Counted from the stretch's first letter, positions 25,043-34,388 are shown. The stretch: DNA of 64,000 nt from Bog-473 sp963742035 (GCA_963742035.1 CAVUKH010000002.1:496001-560000); one strand, 5' to 3'. Notes: generated by a model not told the origin, from the letters alone. Numbers and translations: made by a program.

Positions 25043-26206
25043 GTGCCTACTCCCAGAGACTTGCTGAACGAGGCCAAGGCGTCCATCCGTGAGGTGGAGC
25101 AGTCTGACGCCCAGGCCCTGCTGGAGGCTGGCGGCGTGACGTTCCTCGACGTCAGGGAGCCCGACGAGTACGAGCAGGGCGCCCTGCCCAATGCCGTCCA
25201 CTTGCCCCGGGGGCACCTCGAGTTCCAGGTGGAGGGCAAGCTGCCCGACAAGGCAGCGCCAATCGTCGTCTACTGCGCCGGGGGCGTGCGCTCGGCCTTC
25301 GCCGCCAAGACCATGGGCGACCTGGGCTACACCGACGTGCAGTCCATGATCGGCGGCTTCAACAAGTGGAAGGACGACGACCGCCCTTGGGCGGCCCCCC
25401 AGACCCTGACGCCGCCCCAGCGCAACCGGTACCAGCGCCACCTCCTCCTGCCCGAGGTGGGCGAGGTGGGCCAGCTCAAGCTGCTGGGGTCGAAGGTGCT
25501 GCTGCTCGGCGCGGGTGGCCTCGGCTCGCCCGCGGCGCTCTACCTGGCCGCGGCCGGCGTCGGGACGATCGGCATCATCGACATGGATGTCGTCGACGAG
25601 TCGAACCTGCAGCGCCAGATCCTGCACAACATGGACCGGGTGGGCGATCGGAAGGTCGATTCGGCCAAGAAGACGCTGACGGCGCTGAACCCGGACGTGA
25701 ACGTGGTGACCTACGACGTGCGTCTCGGCGCCGACAACATCCTCGACATCATCGACGGCTACGACGTCATTGTGGACGGGACCGACAACTTCCCGACGCG
25801 CTACCTCGTCAACGACGCCTCGTTGCTCAAGCGCATCCCCGTGATCCACGGTTCCATCTTCCGCTTCGAGGGACAGGTCACGGTCTTCGATCCCTACAAC
25901 GGCCCCTGCTACCGCTGCCTCATCCCCGAGCCGCCGCCGGCCGAGCTGGCGCCGTCGTGCTCGGAGGCGGGGGTGCTGGGCGTGCTGCCGGGCATCGTCG
26001 GATCCATTCAGGCCGTCGAGACCATCAAGGTGCTCCTCGGTCTCGGTGATCCACTCATCGGCCGACTGCTCGCCTACGACGCGCTCGAGGAATCGTTCCG
26101 CAATTTCAAGGTGCGGCGGGACCCGGCCTGCCCGGCCTGCGGGCCCGACGCCGGTGAGATCGTCATCGCCGAGTACGACGATCTCTGCATGCCGCACGCG
26201 CACTGA
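25043..26206 (+). CDS. rhodanese-ThiF/MoeB fusion (sulphur-carrier activating enzyme)
   Basis: A 387-residue protein. An N-terminal rhodanese domain (residues about 10-118) carries FLDVREPDEYEQG and the active Cys in VVYCAGGVRSA (about 78). An E1-like adenylating domain follows, with LLLGAGGLGSPAALYL (about 153), NLQRQILH and DGTDNFPTRYLVND. Zinc ligands are in CYRCLIP and CPACG. It should adenylate and thiolate a ubiquitin-like sulphur carrier such as MoaD, ThiS or CysO. The usual MoeZ/MoeBR order is ThiF then rhodanese, so the order here is reversed. Start GTG 25043 is set by GGAGG 7 nt upstream. Confidence 0.9.
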   Translation: MPTPRDLLNEAKASIREVEQSDAQALLEAGGVTFLDVREPDEYEQGALPNAVHLPRGHLEFQVEGKLPDKAAPIVVYCAGGVRSAFAAKTMGDLGYTDVQSMIGGFNKWKDDDRPWAAPQTLTPPQRNRYQRHLLLPEVGEVGQLKLLGSKVLLLGAGGLGSPAALYLAAAGVGTIGIIDMDVVDESNLQRQILHNMDRVGDRKVDSAKKTLTALNPDVNVVTYDVRLGADNILDIIDGYDVIVDGTDNFPTRYLVNDASLLKRIPVIHGSIFRFEGQVTVFDPYNGPCYRCLIPEPPPAELAPSCSEAGVLGVLPGIVGSIQAVETIKVLLGLGDPLIGRLLAYDALEESFRNFKVRRDPACPACGPDAGEIVIAEYDDLCMPHAH

Positions 26207-26263
26207 CGAGTCGAGGGGCCCGTCACGGTCGGCCGGAACCCCGAGCGGCCTATCCGGCCTCCC

Positions 26264-26269
26264 TAAAGT
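26264..26269 (+). promoter_or_regulatory. -10 box of the CapA-like gene
   Basis: TAAAGT is the best -10 match in the 26207-26398 gap. At the usual 6-nt distance lies ACG 26276, which is in frame with the CapA-like protein; no ATG, GTG or TTG is in that position. Confidence 0.5.
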
Positions 26270-26398
26270 GGCGGCACGTCCCCGCCCGACCTGCTCACCC
26301 GCCCGCTCCCCGGGGCCGCGACGCCGTCCCCGCCGGCGCCCCCGGAACTGCCCGGGCTGACGTCCCGGCGGGTCAAGCGCAATCGCCGCTTCTGGGGG

Positions 26399-27592
26399 GT
26401 GGGGCTGCTCGTGGCGCTGGCCCTCATCCTCGTTCTCGTCCTGAACCGCGGCGGGGGCGGGAGCCCGACGGCCGCGGGACAGAGCCACAAGGGGACGAGC
26501 CACCATCACGGCACCCCGCCACCGAGGGCCGGGAACCCTCGCCTCGACCCGGACTGGCAGGGGGACGGGAAGGCCGTCACGTTCGCGTTCGGCGGCGATG
26601 TGCACTTCCCGACGGGCACCACCTTGGGAGATCGACTGGCGGCGGACCCCGCCGACGCGCTCGGGCCCACCGTGCCGGCCCTCCTCTCGGGCGTGGACCT
26701 CTCCATGGTGAACCTCGAGTCCGCGTTGACGGACGGCACGTGTCCTCAGCCGCAGGCCAAGCAGTTCGTCTTCTCTGCTCCGGCCTCAGCGGTCAGCGCC
26801 TTCAAGGGTGCGGGCGTGACCCTCATCACCGAGGCCAACAACCACGGCGAGGACTGCGGGCCCCCAGGTCTCCAAATGGCGCTCGCGACGCGGGCGCAGA
26901 CGGGATACACCATTTTGGGTATCGGCCAGAACGCGGCACAGGCCTTCGCCCCCTACACGACCACCATCAACGGCCAGCACATTGCCATCATCGCTGCGAC
27001 GCAGGTCATCGACTCCGATCTGCAGACGGCCTGGACCGCGACCGCCACCCAGCCCGGGCTCGCCTCTGCGTACGACGTGAACGACCTCGTCGCAGCGGTC
27101 GAGGCGGCGCGCAAGACCGCCGACACGGTGATCGTCTACCTCCACTGGGGGACCGAGCTCGACGCGTGCCCCAATCCGCTGCAGGAGCCGCTGGCCCAAG
27201 TCTTGGTCCAGGCCGGCGCGGACATCATCGTGGGCACCCACGCGCACGTGCTGCTGGGAGGGGGGTACCTCGGCTCCGCCTACGTCGACTACGGACTGGG
27301 CAATTTCGCGTTCTACGACAATTCGCCGCCAGAGAACGCCAGCGGCTCCCTGGTGATCTCGGCCACCGGCCGGCACATCAACCAAGTGACATGGCGACCG
27401 GCGGTCATCGTCAACGATCTGCCCCAGCCGCTGTCGGGCGCCGCTGCCACGGCGGCGCTGACTGCGTGGAACCAGGCGCGGTCCTGCACCAACGTCTCGG
27501 TGACACCAGGGGCTCCGGTGGCTTCGGCGCAGACCGAGGGCGCACCGGCGCCGGCCGCGGCGGTCCAGACCCTCTCGAGCGACTCGGGCTGA
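26399..27592 (+). CDS. CapA/PgsA-family metallophosphatase-like protein, membrane anchored
   Basis: From the first canonical start (GTG 26399) it has 397 residues: a membrane anchor (GLLVALALILVLVLN), a linker, then a calcineurin-like CapA domain with FGGDVHFPTGT, MVNLESALT, TEANNHGEDCG, YLHWGTELDA and GTHAHVLLGGG as metal-site segments. CapA relatives act in poly-gamma-glutamate or capsule formation. The anchor's positive flank (RRVKRNRRFWG) is encoded just upstream of 26399. The open frame reaches back to 26267, so the real N-terminus is very likely about 41 codons longer, starting at ACG 26276. Confidence 0.88.
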   Translation: MGLLVALALILVLVLNRGGGGSPTAAGQSHKGTSHHHGTPPPRAGNPRLDPDWQGDGKAVTFAFGGDVHFPTGTTLGDRLAADPADALGPTVPALLSGVDLSMVNLESALTDGTCPQPQAKQFVFSAPASAVSAFKGAGVTLITEANNHGEDCGPPGLQMALATRAQTGYTILGIGQNAAQAFAPYTTTINGQHIAIIAATQVIDSDLQTAWTATATQPGLASAYDVNDLVAAVEAARKTADTVIVYLHWGTELDACPNPLQEPLAQVLVQAGADIIVGTHAHVLLGGGYLGSAYVDYGLGNFAFYDNSPPENASGSLVISATGRHINQVTWRPAVIVNDLPQPLSGAAATAALTAWNQARSCTNVSVTPGAPVASAQTEGAPAPAAAVQTLSSDSG

Positions 27593-27766
27593 ATGTCGCC
27601 CACCCAGGTTGTTGATTCGCCAGATCGGCCGGTCCGGATGGGCGTGTCGAATGGGCCACCGATGGTCCACGCCTCGAATGCAGGGCGCACACGAAACTCT
27701 GAACGACGGCTCGGAGCGCGACGACGATGGGTGCGCAGACAGCGTCCTTCGATGACGCGGTGGACG

Positions 27767-29338
27767 TCACGACGGTTCATTGGCGAGCGCGGGATTCAGT
27801 CGGCCGGCATCTTCATGGGCGGGACCCGGGTCTGGTGGTTCAAGCACGTTGTCAAGCTGCTCCGCGGTCACTGCGGAGAGCCGCACTGCCCCCACACACA
27901 CCACGAGCAAGCAGAGAAATCCCATCGCCACGATCGCGTAGCCGGCATCGGCGTGACCGTACGCCCAGAGATCGCCACTCGGCAGAGCCAGATGATGGCG
28001 CATCAGAGTCAAGTACCCTCCGAGAGGGCTGGTCGACCACGTGAAGTAGAGCGCGTCAAACTGCTGCGCGGCGGTCCTTGCGTTCTGAACGCCGAACTCC
28101 GTCCTCAACTGTGGGGAGCCGATTACCGATAGCCATTCTCCGAGTGGCACTCGGGCTGACAGATAGCTCACGAAACCACCAAGCAAGCCCAGAACGGCCA
28201 CGGCAACGTACGTGGCCGCTCGTGTGACGACAGTTGTCGAGCAACGCAGCACGGGGACGATCATCAGCGACAGGAGCGCGACCACGGGTAAGAGGAAGCG
28301 CGGACCCCAGGTGCTCCCGCCCCACCAATAGTGCCATTTCGCAAAGAACAGTGTCCTTGGAATTATCAACAGCAGGACCAAGAGCCCCAGGGCGCGGTCT
28401 CGTTCCACCTTCGGTCCGATCAGGATCAGAGCGACGCCGACGACGCCGACTGCCGTCAACGGGTTGTAGACAAAGAGCCCGGCTCCCGGGCTGATGAGGA
28501 GACCGTGAAGTCCGTGGAGGAGAGGGGTGTCATACGCGTCATTCGGCCCATACCCGAACACGACCGAGCTGTCGAACCTCAGCTCGTTGTACCACAGCAG
28601 AAATGCAACGCTGACAAGAACGGGTGGAACCATCCGCACGAGTGCACGTTTTGAGAACAGCTCCTGCGGCGAAACGAAGAGCGGCAAGGCGAGAAATCCC
28701 ACTCCGACCGTGAGCATTGAATCTGACCGAAATTGGATCGCGGCCGCAAGGGCTAGACCGAGAATCAAAGGCGCTGAGCTCTTTCCCTGACGCCAACGCA
28801 CCATCTCGAGCACAATGAGAAGGACACAGAGGGTCACCTCAGGCTCGCTGAGAAGCTCGAGCGAGTACCAAAGCGCAATCGTCGGCAAACCGAAGGCAAG
28901 GGCGGCGACCATCCCCTGCGACGGAGACCACTCGAGCGCCCGTGCGATCTTGTAAATCAGCACGACGCATGTCGCAGTGACGAGAGGGTTGATGAGCGAC
29001 ACCAGAACGTCGAAGTGTCCCGTCACCAGTGAAAGGACGTACAGCGGTATGGCCAAGATGCTCACGCCAATTCCGTATGGGGACCAGACAGTGGCCAAGG
29101 AATAGCCAGCTCCGGCTGCATGAAGGGACCCGTGATGAACGAGATTCTGGGTAACACCGAGCATCGCCTCCGTGTCATAAACCTCGATCCTCCCCCGCAT
29201 GACGGCGAGGTAGACGATCAGTACTCCGATGAACAATCCAACCGAGACCTTTCCGTCCGACCAGAATGGACGGGCGTGACGTGCCGAGCCTTTTGTCATC
29301 TTCGGGACTGACTCGTCGCCATTCGCGAGAAGCGTCAT
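27767..29338 (-). CDS. polytopic membrane protein, GT-C glycosyltransferase-like
   Basis: A 523-residue protein with about ten or more hydrophobic spans and the GT-C layout: a first span, then an extracytoplasmic loop with acidic residues (RIEVYDTEAML), then repeated spans. Such proteins move sugars from lipid-linked donors. The region SPYGIGVSILAIPLYVLS and SLINPLVTA is nearly repeated in the protein at 53963-55489, so the two are paralogues. ATG 29338 overlaps the stop of the methyltransferase gene (ATGA). Codon use is less GC-rich than in neighbours, suggesting transfer. Acceptor and donor are unknown. Confidence 0.75.
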   Translation of the reverse strand: MTLLANGDESVPKMTKGSARHARPFWSDGKVSVGLFIGVLIVYLAVMRGRIEVYDTEAMLGVTQNLVHHGSLHAAGAGYSLATVWSPYGIGVSILAIPLYVLSLVTGHFDVLVSLINPLVTATCVVLIYKIARALEWSPSQGMVAALAFGLPTIALWYSLELLSEPEVTLCVLLIVLEMVRWRQGKSSAPLILGLALAAAIQFRSDSMLTVGVGFLALPLFVSPQELFSKRALVRMVPPVLVSVAFLLWYNELRFDSSVVFGYGPNDAYDTPLLHGLHGLLISPGAGLFVYNPLTAVGVVGVALILIGPKVERDRALGLLVLLLIIPRTLFFAKWHYWWGGSTWGPRFLLPVVALLSLMIVPVLRCSTTVVTRAATYVAVAVLGLLGGFVSYLSARVPLGEWLSVIGSPQLRTEFGVQNARTAAQQFDALYFTWSTSPLGGYLTLMRHHLALPSGDLWAYGHADAGYAIVAMGFLCLLVVCVGAVRLSAVTAEQLDNVLEPPDPGPAHEDAGRLNPALANEPS

Positions 29339-30753
29339 TGGCGAGTTCGATGCTCCAAGTCGATCGATTTGATCGCGAGTCCGAGCGCACGTTCGTCGCT
29401 CGCTCCGAGCAATTCCGACGGGCGCCACGTCTCTGAACCAATCTCGAGGCAGTTCGCCTCCGGGTCATAGGGGAGCCGAATTTCGACATCCGCGTTGGCA
29501 GCAATGGTGCCGCTCTCGGCACATTTCCCGTGTTGCACAGAGTATGAGAGCCCTCGAGGTGCGAAGTTGATTGCGTGAATGACAATCGATTCGTAGCTGG
29601 CGCCCGCTTCGATCGACATCCGGCTTGCACTGGCACAGAATCTGTGGGTGATATCGGGTCCGTCTCTGAGTGCCCACGATCGGTCCTCGTCGGGAGGAAG
29701 ATCAAATGTGCCCATGACATACGAACCGTTTGCGCGAACCGCTTCAAGCACTGTGCCGATGTGCGGGACGGTGTTCACGTGCATGGTTGCGAGCCACCCG
29801 AGTCGGAGCAGCGTGCGCACGAAATATGACTCCTGGAAGCCGAGTTCGAGCCACCCGTTCTGCCGGATTGCCCAGAGCGACTCGCCGTCCACGCGAATGC
29901 CCCATGGTACGGGAAATGCTTCGAGAATTGGTTCTGCCGCAAAGAAGACCTTGCCCCCGGGGTTGACCACGTCAGCAAGTTTGGAGATCAGTTCCCTGTG
30001 ATCGGAGCAGTGGTGAAACGACTCGTAGAAGAGTACGGCGTCGAAGGTTCGGCCCAGTTTGTCGACATCGAGGAACGTCCCAGTTACTGACTCGACATCG
30101 AGGTTCAGTTTCTCAGCGCGTTCTGTGATGCAGTCTGCAAACGACTCGTTGATATCGACCGCCACGAGGTCGTACCCCATTCTTGCGAGAGCGATCGTCG
30201 TGTTTCCCCACCCTGCGCCGAGTTCGAGGACGCTCGATCTCGGCGGTAGGTTCATCGCGCTGATGATGAAGCCGATCCCCATCATCTGGTGACCCACGGT
30301 CTGTGGACTCTCCGTGTAGAAGGGGAAAGGCCTGCTCGGGTCCACCGGAAAATCCATGTGCTCATTGCTTACTTCGTAGCTGTCACGTCCGGATATTGCC
30401 TTGTAGTAATCGAACACTCGATCTGAGTACTCACTGCTATAGGGGTCGCTCGGCATGTCGCTCGGGTAGGTCATCTCGAAGGACGAGAACACTGACCTCA
30501 TCGCGTCGTCGGAGACCTTCCAGGCTTCTTTGACCTCGTTCAATTTCTGGTCGAGCTCCTGGAGATCCGTGATGATCGTGACATTGGGTTTGGGGTCTTG
30601 GGTCACGTGCGTCTTCACTGCTTGAGCCGGACCCTCGGATGGACGGACGACGTGATCGGGCCCCGAAGAATCTCTGCGCTGCCTCACGAGGTTCGCAACA
30701 TGTTTGATCTTTGACACATTCACTCCGGTCATCGACTCAGGCTGCGAGCGCAT
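29335..30753 (-). CDS. SAM-dependent methyltransferase (class I)
   Basis: A 472-residue protein with a Rossmann methyltransferase core in the middle: motif I SVLELGAGWGNTTIALA (about residue 172), acidic motif LVAVDINESF, and VVNPGGKVFFAAEP after the core. About 160 residues precede it and about 150 follow. The C-terminal part looks beta-rich and may recognise the substrate. It sits in a lower-GC cassette and is coupled to the GT-C-like gene, so a sugar or glycan-lipid target is plausible (inference). The exact start among 30753 and 30732 is unsettled. Confidence 0.78.
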   Translation of the reverse strand: MRSQPESMTGVNVSKIKHVANLVRQRRDSSGPDHVVRPSEGPAQAVKTHVTQDPKPNVTIITDLQELDQKLNEVKEAWKVSDDAMRSVFSSFEMTYPSDMPSDPYSSEYSDRVFDYYKAISGRDSYEVSNEHMDFPVDPSRPFPFYTESPQTVGHQMMGIGFIISAMNLPPRSSVLELGAGWGNTTIALARMGYDLVAVDINESFADCITERAEKLNLDVESVTGTFLDVDKLGRTFDAVLFYESFHHCSDHRELISKLADVVNPGGKVFFAAEPILEAFPVPWGIRVDGESLWAIRQNGWLELGFQESYFVRTLLRLGWLATMHVNTVPHIGTVLEAVRANGSYVMGTFDLPPDEDRSWALRDGPDITHRFCASASRMSIEAGASYESIVIHAINFAPRGLSYSVQHGKCAESGTIAANADVEIRLPYDPEANCLEIGSETWRPSELLGASDERALGLAIKSIDLEHRTRQ

Positions 30754-31094
30754 CGTCCGGCCGTTACGGGATGATTGAAAAAACGATACAAGTGAGATGC
30801 AGGCAGACAGCCGGGAAGCTGCTCTCCTGCGGGGGGTGGTCCCACCGACCCGCTCGCCAACTCACATCGGCCGAGGTTACCGCACGCGTTGTCGTGCTCA
30901 GTATCAATCATCCTTCGTCTCGTCGGCTGCGCTTGTTCTTGGTCAGCACGCGGTGTCCAGGACGAGATCACCGAAAATGTGGCCCAGAGGCACTGTTCCG
31001 ACCACCTCGGGAGCCACTGCGCAAGAAGGGCAACGGGCGGACCGTCTCCTGGCGCCGCCAGCGGAGCGAAGGGGAGAAGAGCTAGACAGGACAC
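30754..31094. other. intergenic region, no gene recognised
   Basis: About 340 bases between the divergent methyltransferase and hydrolase genes. Overlapping frames exist on both strands, but none shows conserved motifs or a credible start. The left half is less GC-rich and has a short A-run (GAAAAAACG); the right end carries TAGACA 6 nt before the hydrolase ATG. It probably holds the promoters of both genes. Confidence 0.5.
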
Positions 31095-31955
31095 ATGACA
31101 GCGGGTGAGACCTTCCACGTGCACGGCGTCGACCTGGTCTGGACCGAGAGGGGAAGCAGCGCCAGGGGGACACCCACATTGGTACTCTGCCACGGCTACA
31201 CCGGGTCCTCCCATGACTTCGCCCTGCAGGTCGACGCGCTGGCGGCCGACCGCCGCGTCGTCACCCTCGACCATCGGGGGCACGGGCTCTCCTCGAAGAC
31301 CGGCCACCTCGACGGTTACACAATCGACCAGCTCGCAGCAGACCTCACAATGCTCCTCGAGTCGGTGGGTGAGGGACCGGTCGACCTGTTGGGGCACTCC
31401 ATGGGCGGGCGGGTGGTGATGAGCCTCGCGCTGGCCCGTCCCGACCTGGTGCACTCCCTGATCCTCATGGACACCAGCGCCTCTTCCTTCCTGCCAGACG
31501 ACAAGGACGTGCGCGCCCTCGTCCACGGCTTCGTGAACTCGTTCGACCCCGCCGGGGGCATGCCGGCCACCCTGAGCATGGGCGGCCCAGAAGACGACCT
31601 GATTGAGGCGCAGACACCGCCCGAGTGGCGTCGGGAGAAGGACGCCCTCTTCGCCGGCATGGACCCCTACGCCGTGAAGGCACTGGGCGTCGCCCTGCTG
31701 GGCGACGCCGCGGACGACGCGGCGTCGCTGCGGGCCCGGCTCCCGTCCATTACCTGCCTGACGACCGTCATCGTCGGCGAGCACGATCACCCTCTGGTCG
31801 ATCAAGCTCCGGAGTTGGCGCAGACGTTGGCGGACGGGCGCCTGACCGTCATCGCGGGGGCCTACCACTCGCCCCAGCTGACGCACCCGGCCGAATGGCG
31901 TACGGCGGTCGGGAACCATCTCGCCAGGGCGGCCTTGTCCGGCAGCGCGCGATGA
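31095..31955 (+). CDS. alpha/beta hydrolase
   Basis: A 286-residue serine hydrolase. It shows LVLCHGYTGSSHDF (oxyanion region), LDHRGHGLSS, the nucleophile in LLGHSMGGRVVMSLAL (Ser, about 102), a cap domain, VIVGEHDHPLV (acid) and GAYHSPQLTHP (His). This layout fits epoxide-hydrolase, haloperoxidase or esterase relatives. A TAGACA box 6 nt upstream suggests a leaderless start. The stop overlaps the aldo/keto-reductase start (ATGA), so the two may act on one compound. Substrate unknown. Confidence 0.9.
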   Translation: MTAGETFHVHGVDLVWTERGSSARGTPTLVLCHGYTGSSHDFALQVDALAADRRVVTLDHRGHGLSSKTGHLDGYTIDQLAADLTMLLESVGEGPVDLLGHSMGGRVVMSLALARPDLVHSLILMDTSASSFLPDDKDVRALVHGFVNSFDPAGGMPATLSMGGPEDDLIEAQTPPEWRREKDALFAGMDPYAVKALGVALLGDAADDAASLRARLPSITCLTTVIVGEHDHPLVDQAPELAQTLADGRLTVIAGAYHSPQLTHPAEWRTAVGNHLARAALSGSAR

Positions 31956-32950
31956 CCGACGTCTCGGGGTCGAAGGGCATTGTGCTCGCGGGCACCGAAA
32001 TCCCCGTTCCTCCCCTCGGCGTCGGTACGTGGGCCTGGGGTGACAAGGGCACCTGGGGGATGGGCGGCTACGACCAGTCCCTGACGGAATCGAGCATTCG
32101 TGACGCCTGGGAGGCCAGCATCGCCGCAGGCGTCGTCCTGTTCGACACGGCAGAGATCTACGGCGGCGGGGAGAGCGAGCGCATCATCGGTCGCCTGCTG
32201 GCGGCGGATCCGGGCGTGCGTCAGCGGGTCGTCATTGCGTCGAAATTCATGCCGAGCCCCTGGAAGGTGAACGTGCGTGCCGCGCTCCTGTCGGCGGCTC
32301 GCAACTCGCGGGAGCGTCTCGGGACCGACGTCATCGACCTCTACCAGATTCACGGGCCTGTCTCGCTCCGTTCTCACGACGCGCTGGCCGAAGCCTTGGC
32401 CACCGCACACGCGGAGGGAATCGTGCGCGCCGTGGGCGTGTCGAACTACTCGGCCAAGGAGACGCGGGCCATGGACGCCGCCCTGCGCACACGGGGTCTC
32501 CGCCTGGCCAGCAACCAGATCGAGTTCTCCCTCCTGCGCTCCAGGCCGCTCCGGGTCGGGCTCATCAGCACCTGTCGCCAGCTCGGCGTCGTGCCGTTGG
32601 CCTACTCGCCCATCGGGCAGGGGCGTTTGACGGGGAAGTACTCGGCGGCCAACCCGCCGCCGCGGGGTCGTTCCTTCTCGGACCACCCCATGGCCGAAGT
32701 GGACGCGATCGTGGCCTTGCTGCGCCGCATCGGAGAGGCCCACGGCGACCGCACGCCCAGCCAGGTGGCGCTGGCCTGGCTCATGGCCCAAGGGGCCGTT
32801 CCGATCCCGGGAGCCAAGAACGGCGATCAGGCCCGCCAGAACGCAGGGGCGTTGGGCTGGCAGCTGACGGCTGAGGAGTTGGAAACTCTCACACGGGCAT
32901 CGCTGGATGGCACCCGAACGATCCAGCAGCGCATTTGGCAACACGGCTGA
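31952..32950 (+). CDS. aldo/keto reductase
   Basis: A 332-residue TIM-barrel NAD(P)H oxidoreductase. It has PLGVGTWAWGDKG, the catalytic Asp and Tyr in LFDTAEIYGGGESE, Lys in VIASKFMP, YQIHGPV in the His position, VRAVGVSNYS, SNQIEFSLL and the C-terminal cofactor segment VPIPGAKNGDQARQNAGAL. ATG 31952 overlaps the hydrolase stop, so the genes are coupled. The branch is close to plant-type pyridoxal/potassium-channel-beta-like reductases; the specific substrate is not evident. Confidence 0.93.
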   Translation: MTDVSGSKGIVLAGTEIPVPPLGVGTWAWGDKGTWGMGGYDQSLTESSIRDAWEASIAAGVVLFDTAEIYGGGESERIIGRLLAADPGVRQRVVIASKFMPSPWKVNVRAALLSAARNSRERLGTDVIDLYQIHGPVSLRSHDALAEALATAHAEGIVRAVGVSNYSAKETRAMDAALRTRGLRLASNQIEFSLLRSRPLRVGLISTCRQLGVVPLAYSPIGQGRLTGKYSAANPPPRGRSFSDHPMAEVDAIVALLRRIGEAHGDRTPSQVALAWLMAQGAVPIPGAKNGDQARQNAGALGWQLTAEELETLTRASLDGTRTIQQRIWQHG

Positions 32951-32959
32951 GACCGGCGG

Positions 32960-32965
32960 TACCGT
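32960..32965 (+). promoter_or_regulatory. -10 box of the CtaG gene
   Basis: TACCGT is followed by 6 nt and GTG 32972, the leaderless spacing seen at many genes here. Confidence 0.5.
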
Positions 32966-32971
32966 CTTGAG

Positions 32972-33934
32972 GTGATCGCCGTCCTCGCCGACACGGGACT
33001 CCCTCCCCTGAACGGTTCGCAGTTCTTCTCCACGCAGTTCGACTTCGTCCCGGTGGCCATGATCGTGGCCGCCCTCGCTCTCTATCTGTGGGGGGTGCGG
33101 CGGAACAACGCACTCCATCCGCGTCACCCGTGGTCGGCCGGGAAGACAGCCGCCTGGATCGGTGCGCTCTTCACCACGGGTGTGGGGATTTTCAGCTTCG
33201 TCGGTGTCTACGACGGCGAGCTGTTCTGGGACCACATGGTCCAGCACCTGATCCTGATCATGGTGGCCGCGCCGCTGTTCGCCATCGCCTCTCCCTTGCG
33301 GCTGGCCTTCTGCTCGACCTCAGGCACCGCGCACCTGGTCGTCACCGAGGCGTTGCGCTCCCGAGTGGCGAAGGTCCTCGGGAACCCGATCGTGGCGTTC
33401 ATCCTCTATGCCGTCGTCATCCCGATCAGCCACCTGACGGTTTGGTACAACTACACGCTGACACAGGAGAGCGTGCACAACGCGGAGCACTTGGTCTTCC
33501 TGTTGGTCGGCTACCTCTTCTGGCGTCAGATTTTCGGCAACGATCCCAACGCGCACCGGCTCCACCCCGCGCTGCAGTTCTTCTACCTGTTCATGGCCAT
33601 CCCCATTGACACCTTCACCGGGGTCTCACTGGCCGGTGCGACCCATGAGCTGTTCCCGGCCTATTTCGCCACGCACCGGACCTGGGGACCGTCGCTCATC
33701 ACCGACCTCCATGTGGGCGGCGACATCATGTGGGTCGTCGGCGACACGCTCATGCTGTGGCCGATGATCCCGGTGGCTGTGCGTTGGATGCACCTCGAGG
33801 AGCGCAAGGCGGTGCGGATCGATGCCGAGCTCGATGCCCAGGCCTCAGAAGCGGCCGAGGCGGCCGGGCCGGTGCCGGATCACCCGCCGAGGTCCATCAG
33901 TTCCACCCGGACCCCGTCGGGGTCGGTGCAGTAG
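32972..33934 (+). CDS. ctaG: caa3-type cytochrome c oxidase assembly protein, CtaG family
   Basis: A 320-residue polytopic protein with about seven spans, matching the actinobacterial and Bacillus CtaG family that supports copper-containing oxidase assembly. Characteristic segments include FWDHMVQHLILIMVAAPLFA, VVIPISHLTVWYNYTL, HNAEHLVFLLVGYLFW and the DLHVGGDIMW segment; conserved His residues could bind copper. The C-terminal 40 residues are soluble and low in conservation, overlapping the convergent VOC gene by 55 nt. No oxidase subunit genes are adjacent. Confidence 0.9.
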   Translation: MIAVLADTGLPPLNGSQFFSTQFDFVPVAMIVAALALYLWGVRRNNALHPRHPWSAGKTAAWIGALFTTGVGIFSFVGVYDGELFWDHMVQHLILIMVAAPLFAIASPLRLAFCSTSGTAHLVVTEALRSRVAKVLGNPIVAFILYAVVIPISHLTVWYNYTLTQESVHNAEHLVFLLVGYLFWRQIFGNDPNAHRLHPALQFFYLFMAIPIDTFTGVSLAGATHELFPAYFATHRTWGPSLITDLHVGGDIMWVVGDTLMLWPMIPVAVRWMHLEERKAVRIDAELDAQASEAAEAAGPVPDHPPRSISSTRTPSGSVQ

Positions 33935-34332
33935 ACGAACTCGAGCGCGGTCCCGCCGAAGTCGATGGCTGTCCGGCTGGACTCGACGATGGTGCCCCCG
34001 AGCTCTACCACCCGCGCGGCCGTCTTGCCAACATCACGCACCCGGAAGGACAGGTGGGTCAACCCGAGCTGGTTGACGGCCCGGCGCTCGCGGGGGCCGA
34101 ACGGTGCGGGCTCGCGGAAGGCCAGCAGCTCAATGGCCGTCGGGCCGCGGCGGATGAACTGCGACGTGACCTCCACGTGGGGGAATTCCATGAGCCGGGC
34201 GAACTCGGAGCCGATTGTGTGCGATTCGGCCCTCTCGAAGCCGAGCGCGTCGCAATAGAAGCGCAGTGACCGTTCCAGGTCGCTGACACAGATGCCGAAG
34301 TGCGAAAAAACGGTCTCCTGGGCGTCATCCAC
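33880..34332 (-). CDS. VOC (glyoxalase/dioxygenase-fold) family protein
   Basis: A 150-residue VOC protein. Metal-ligand candidates are FSHFGICVSD (His), LTHLSFRVRD (His) and RVELMDL (Glu). The ERSLRFYCDALGFE segment is typical of glyoxalase-I-like members. GTG 34332 is preferred over GTG 34338, because the CAGACT box ends right at 34339 and leaves 6 nt to 34332. It is divergent from the mutase gene. A methylmalonyl-CoA epimerase role would fit that neighbour, but no residue proves it. Confidence 0.82.
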   Translation of the reverse strand: MDDAQETVFSHFGICVSDLERSLRFYCDALGFERAESHTIGSEFARLMEFPHVEVTSQFIRRGPTAIELLAFREPAPFGPRERRAVNQLGLTHLSFRVRDVGKTAARVVELGGTIVESSRTAIDFGGTALEFVYCTDPDGVRVELMDLGG

Positions 34333-34338
34333 GCCCAC

Positions 34339-34344
34339 AGTCTG
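34339..34344 (-). promoter_or_regulatory. -10 box of the VOC gene at 34332
   Basis: CAGACT on the minus strand, six bases before GTG 34332. It lies about 30 bp from the divergent mutase box. Confidence 0.4.
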
Positions 34345-34375
34345 CCCCGTGTGGCCGCGGACCCCGGATCCTTCG

Positions 34376-34381
34376 TAGGCT
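34376..34381 (+). promoter_or_regulatory. -10 box of the mutase gene
   Basis: TAGGCT is followed by 7 nt and GTG 34389, a leaderless arrangement. Confidence 0.5.
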
Positions 34382-34388
34382 CGCGGAC

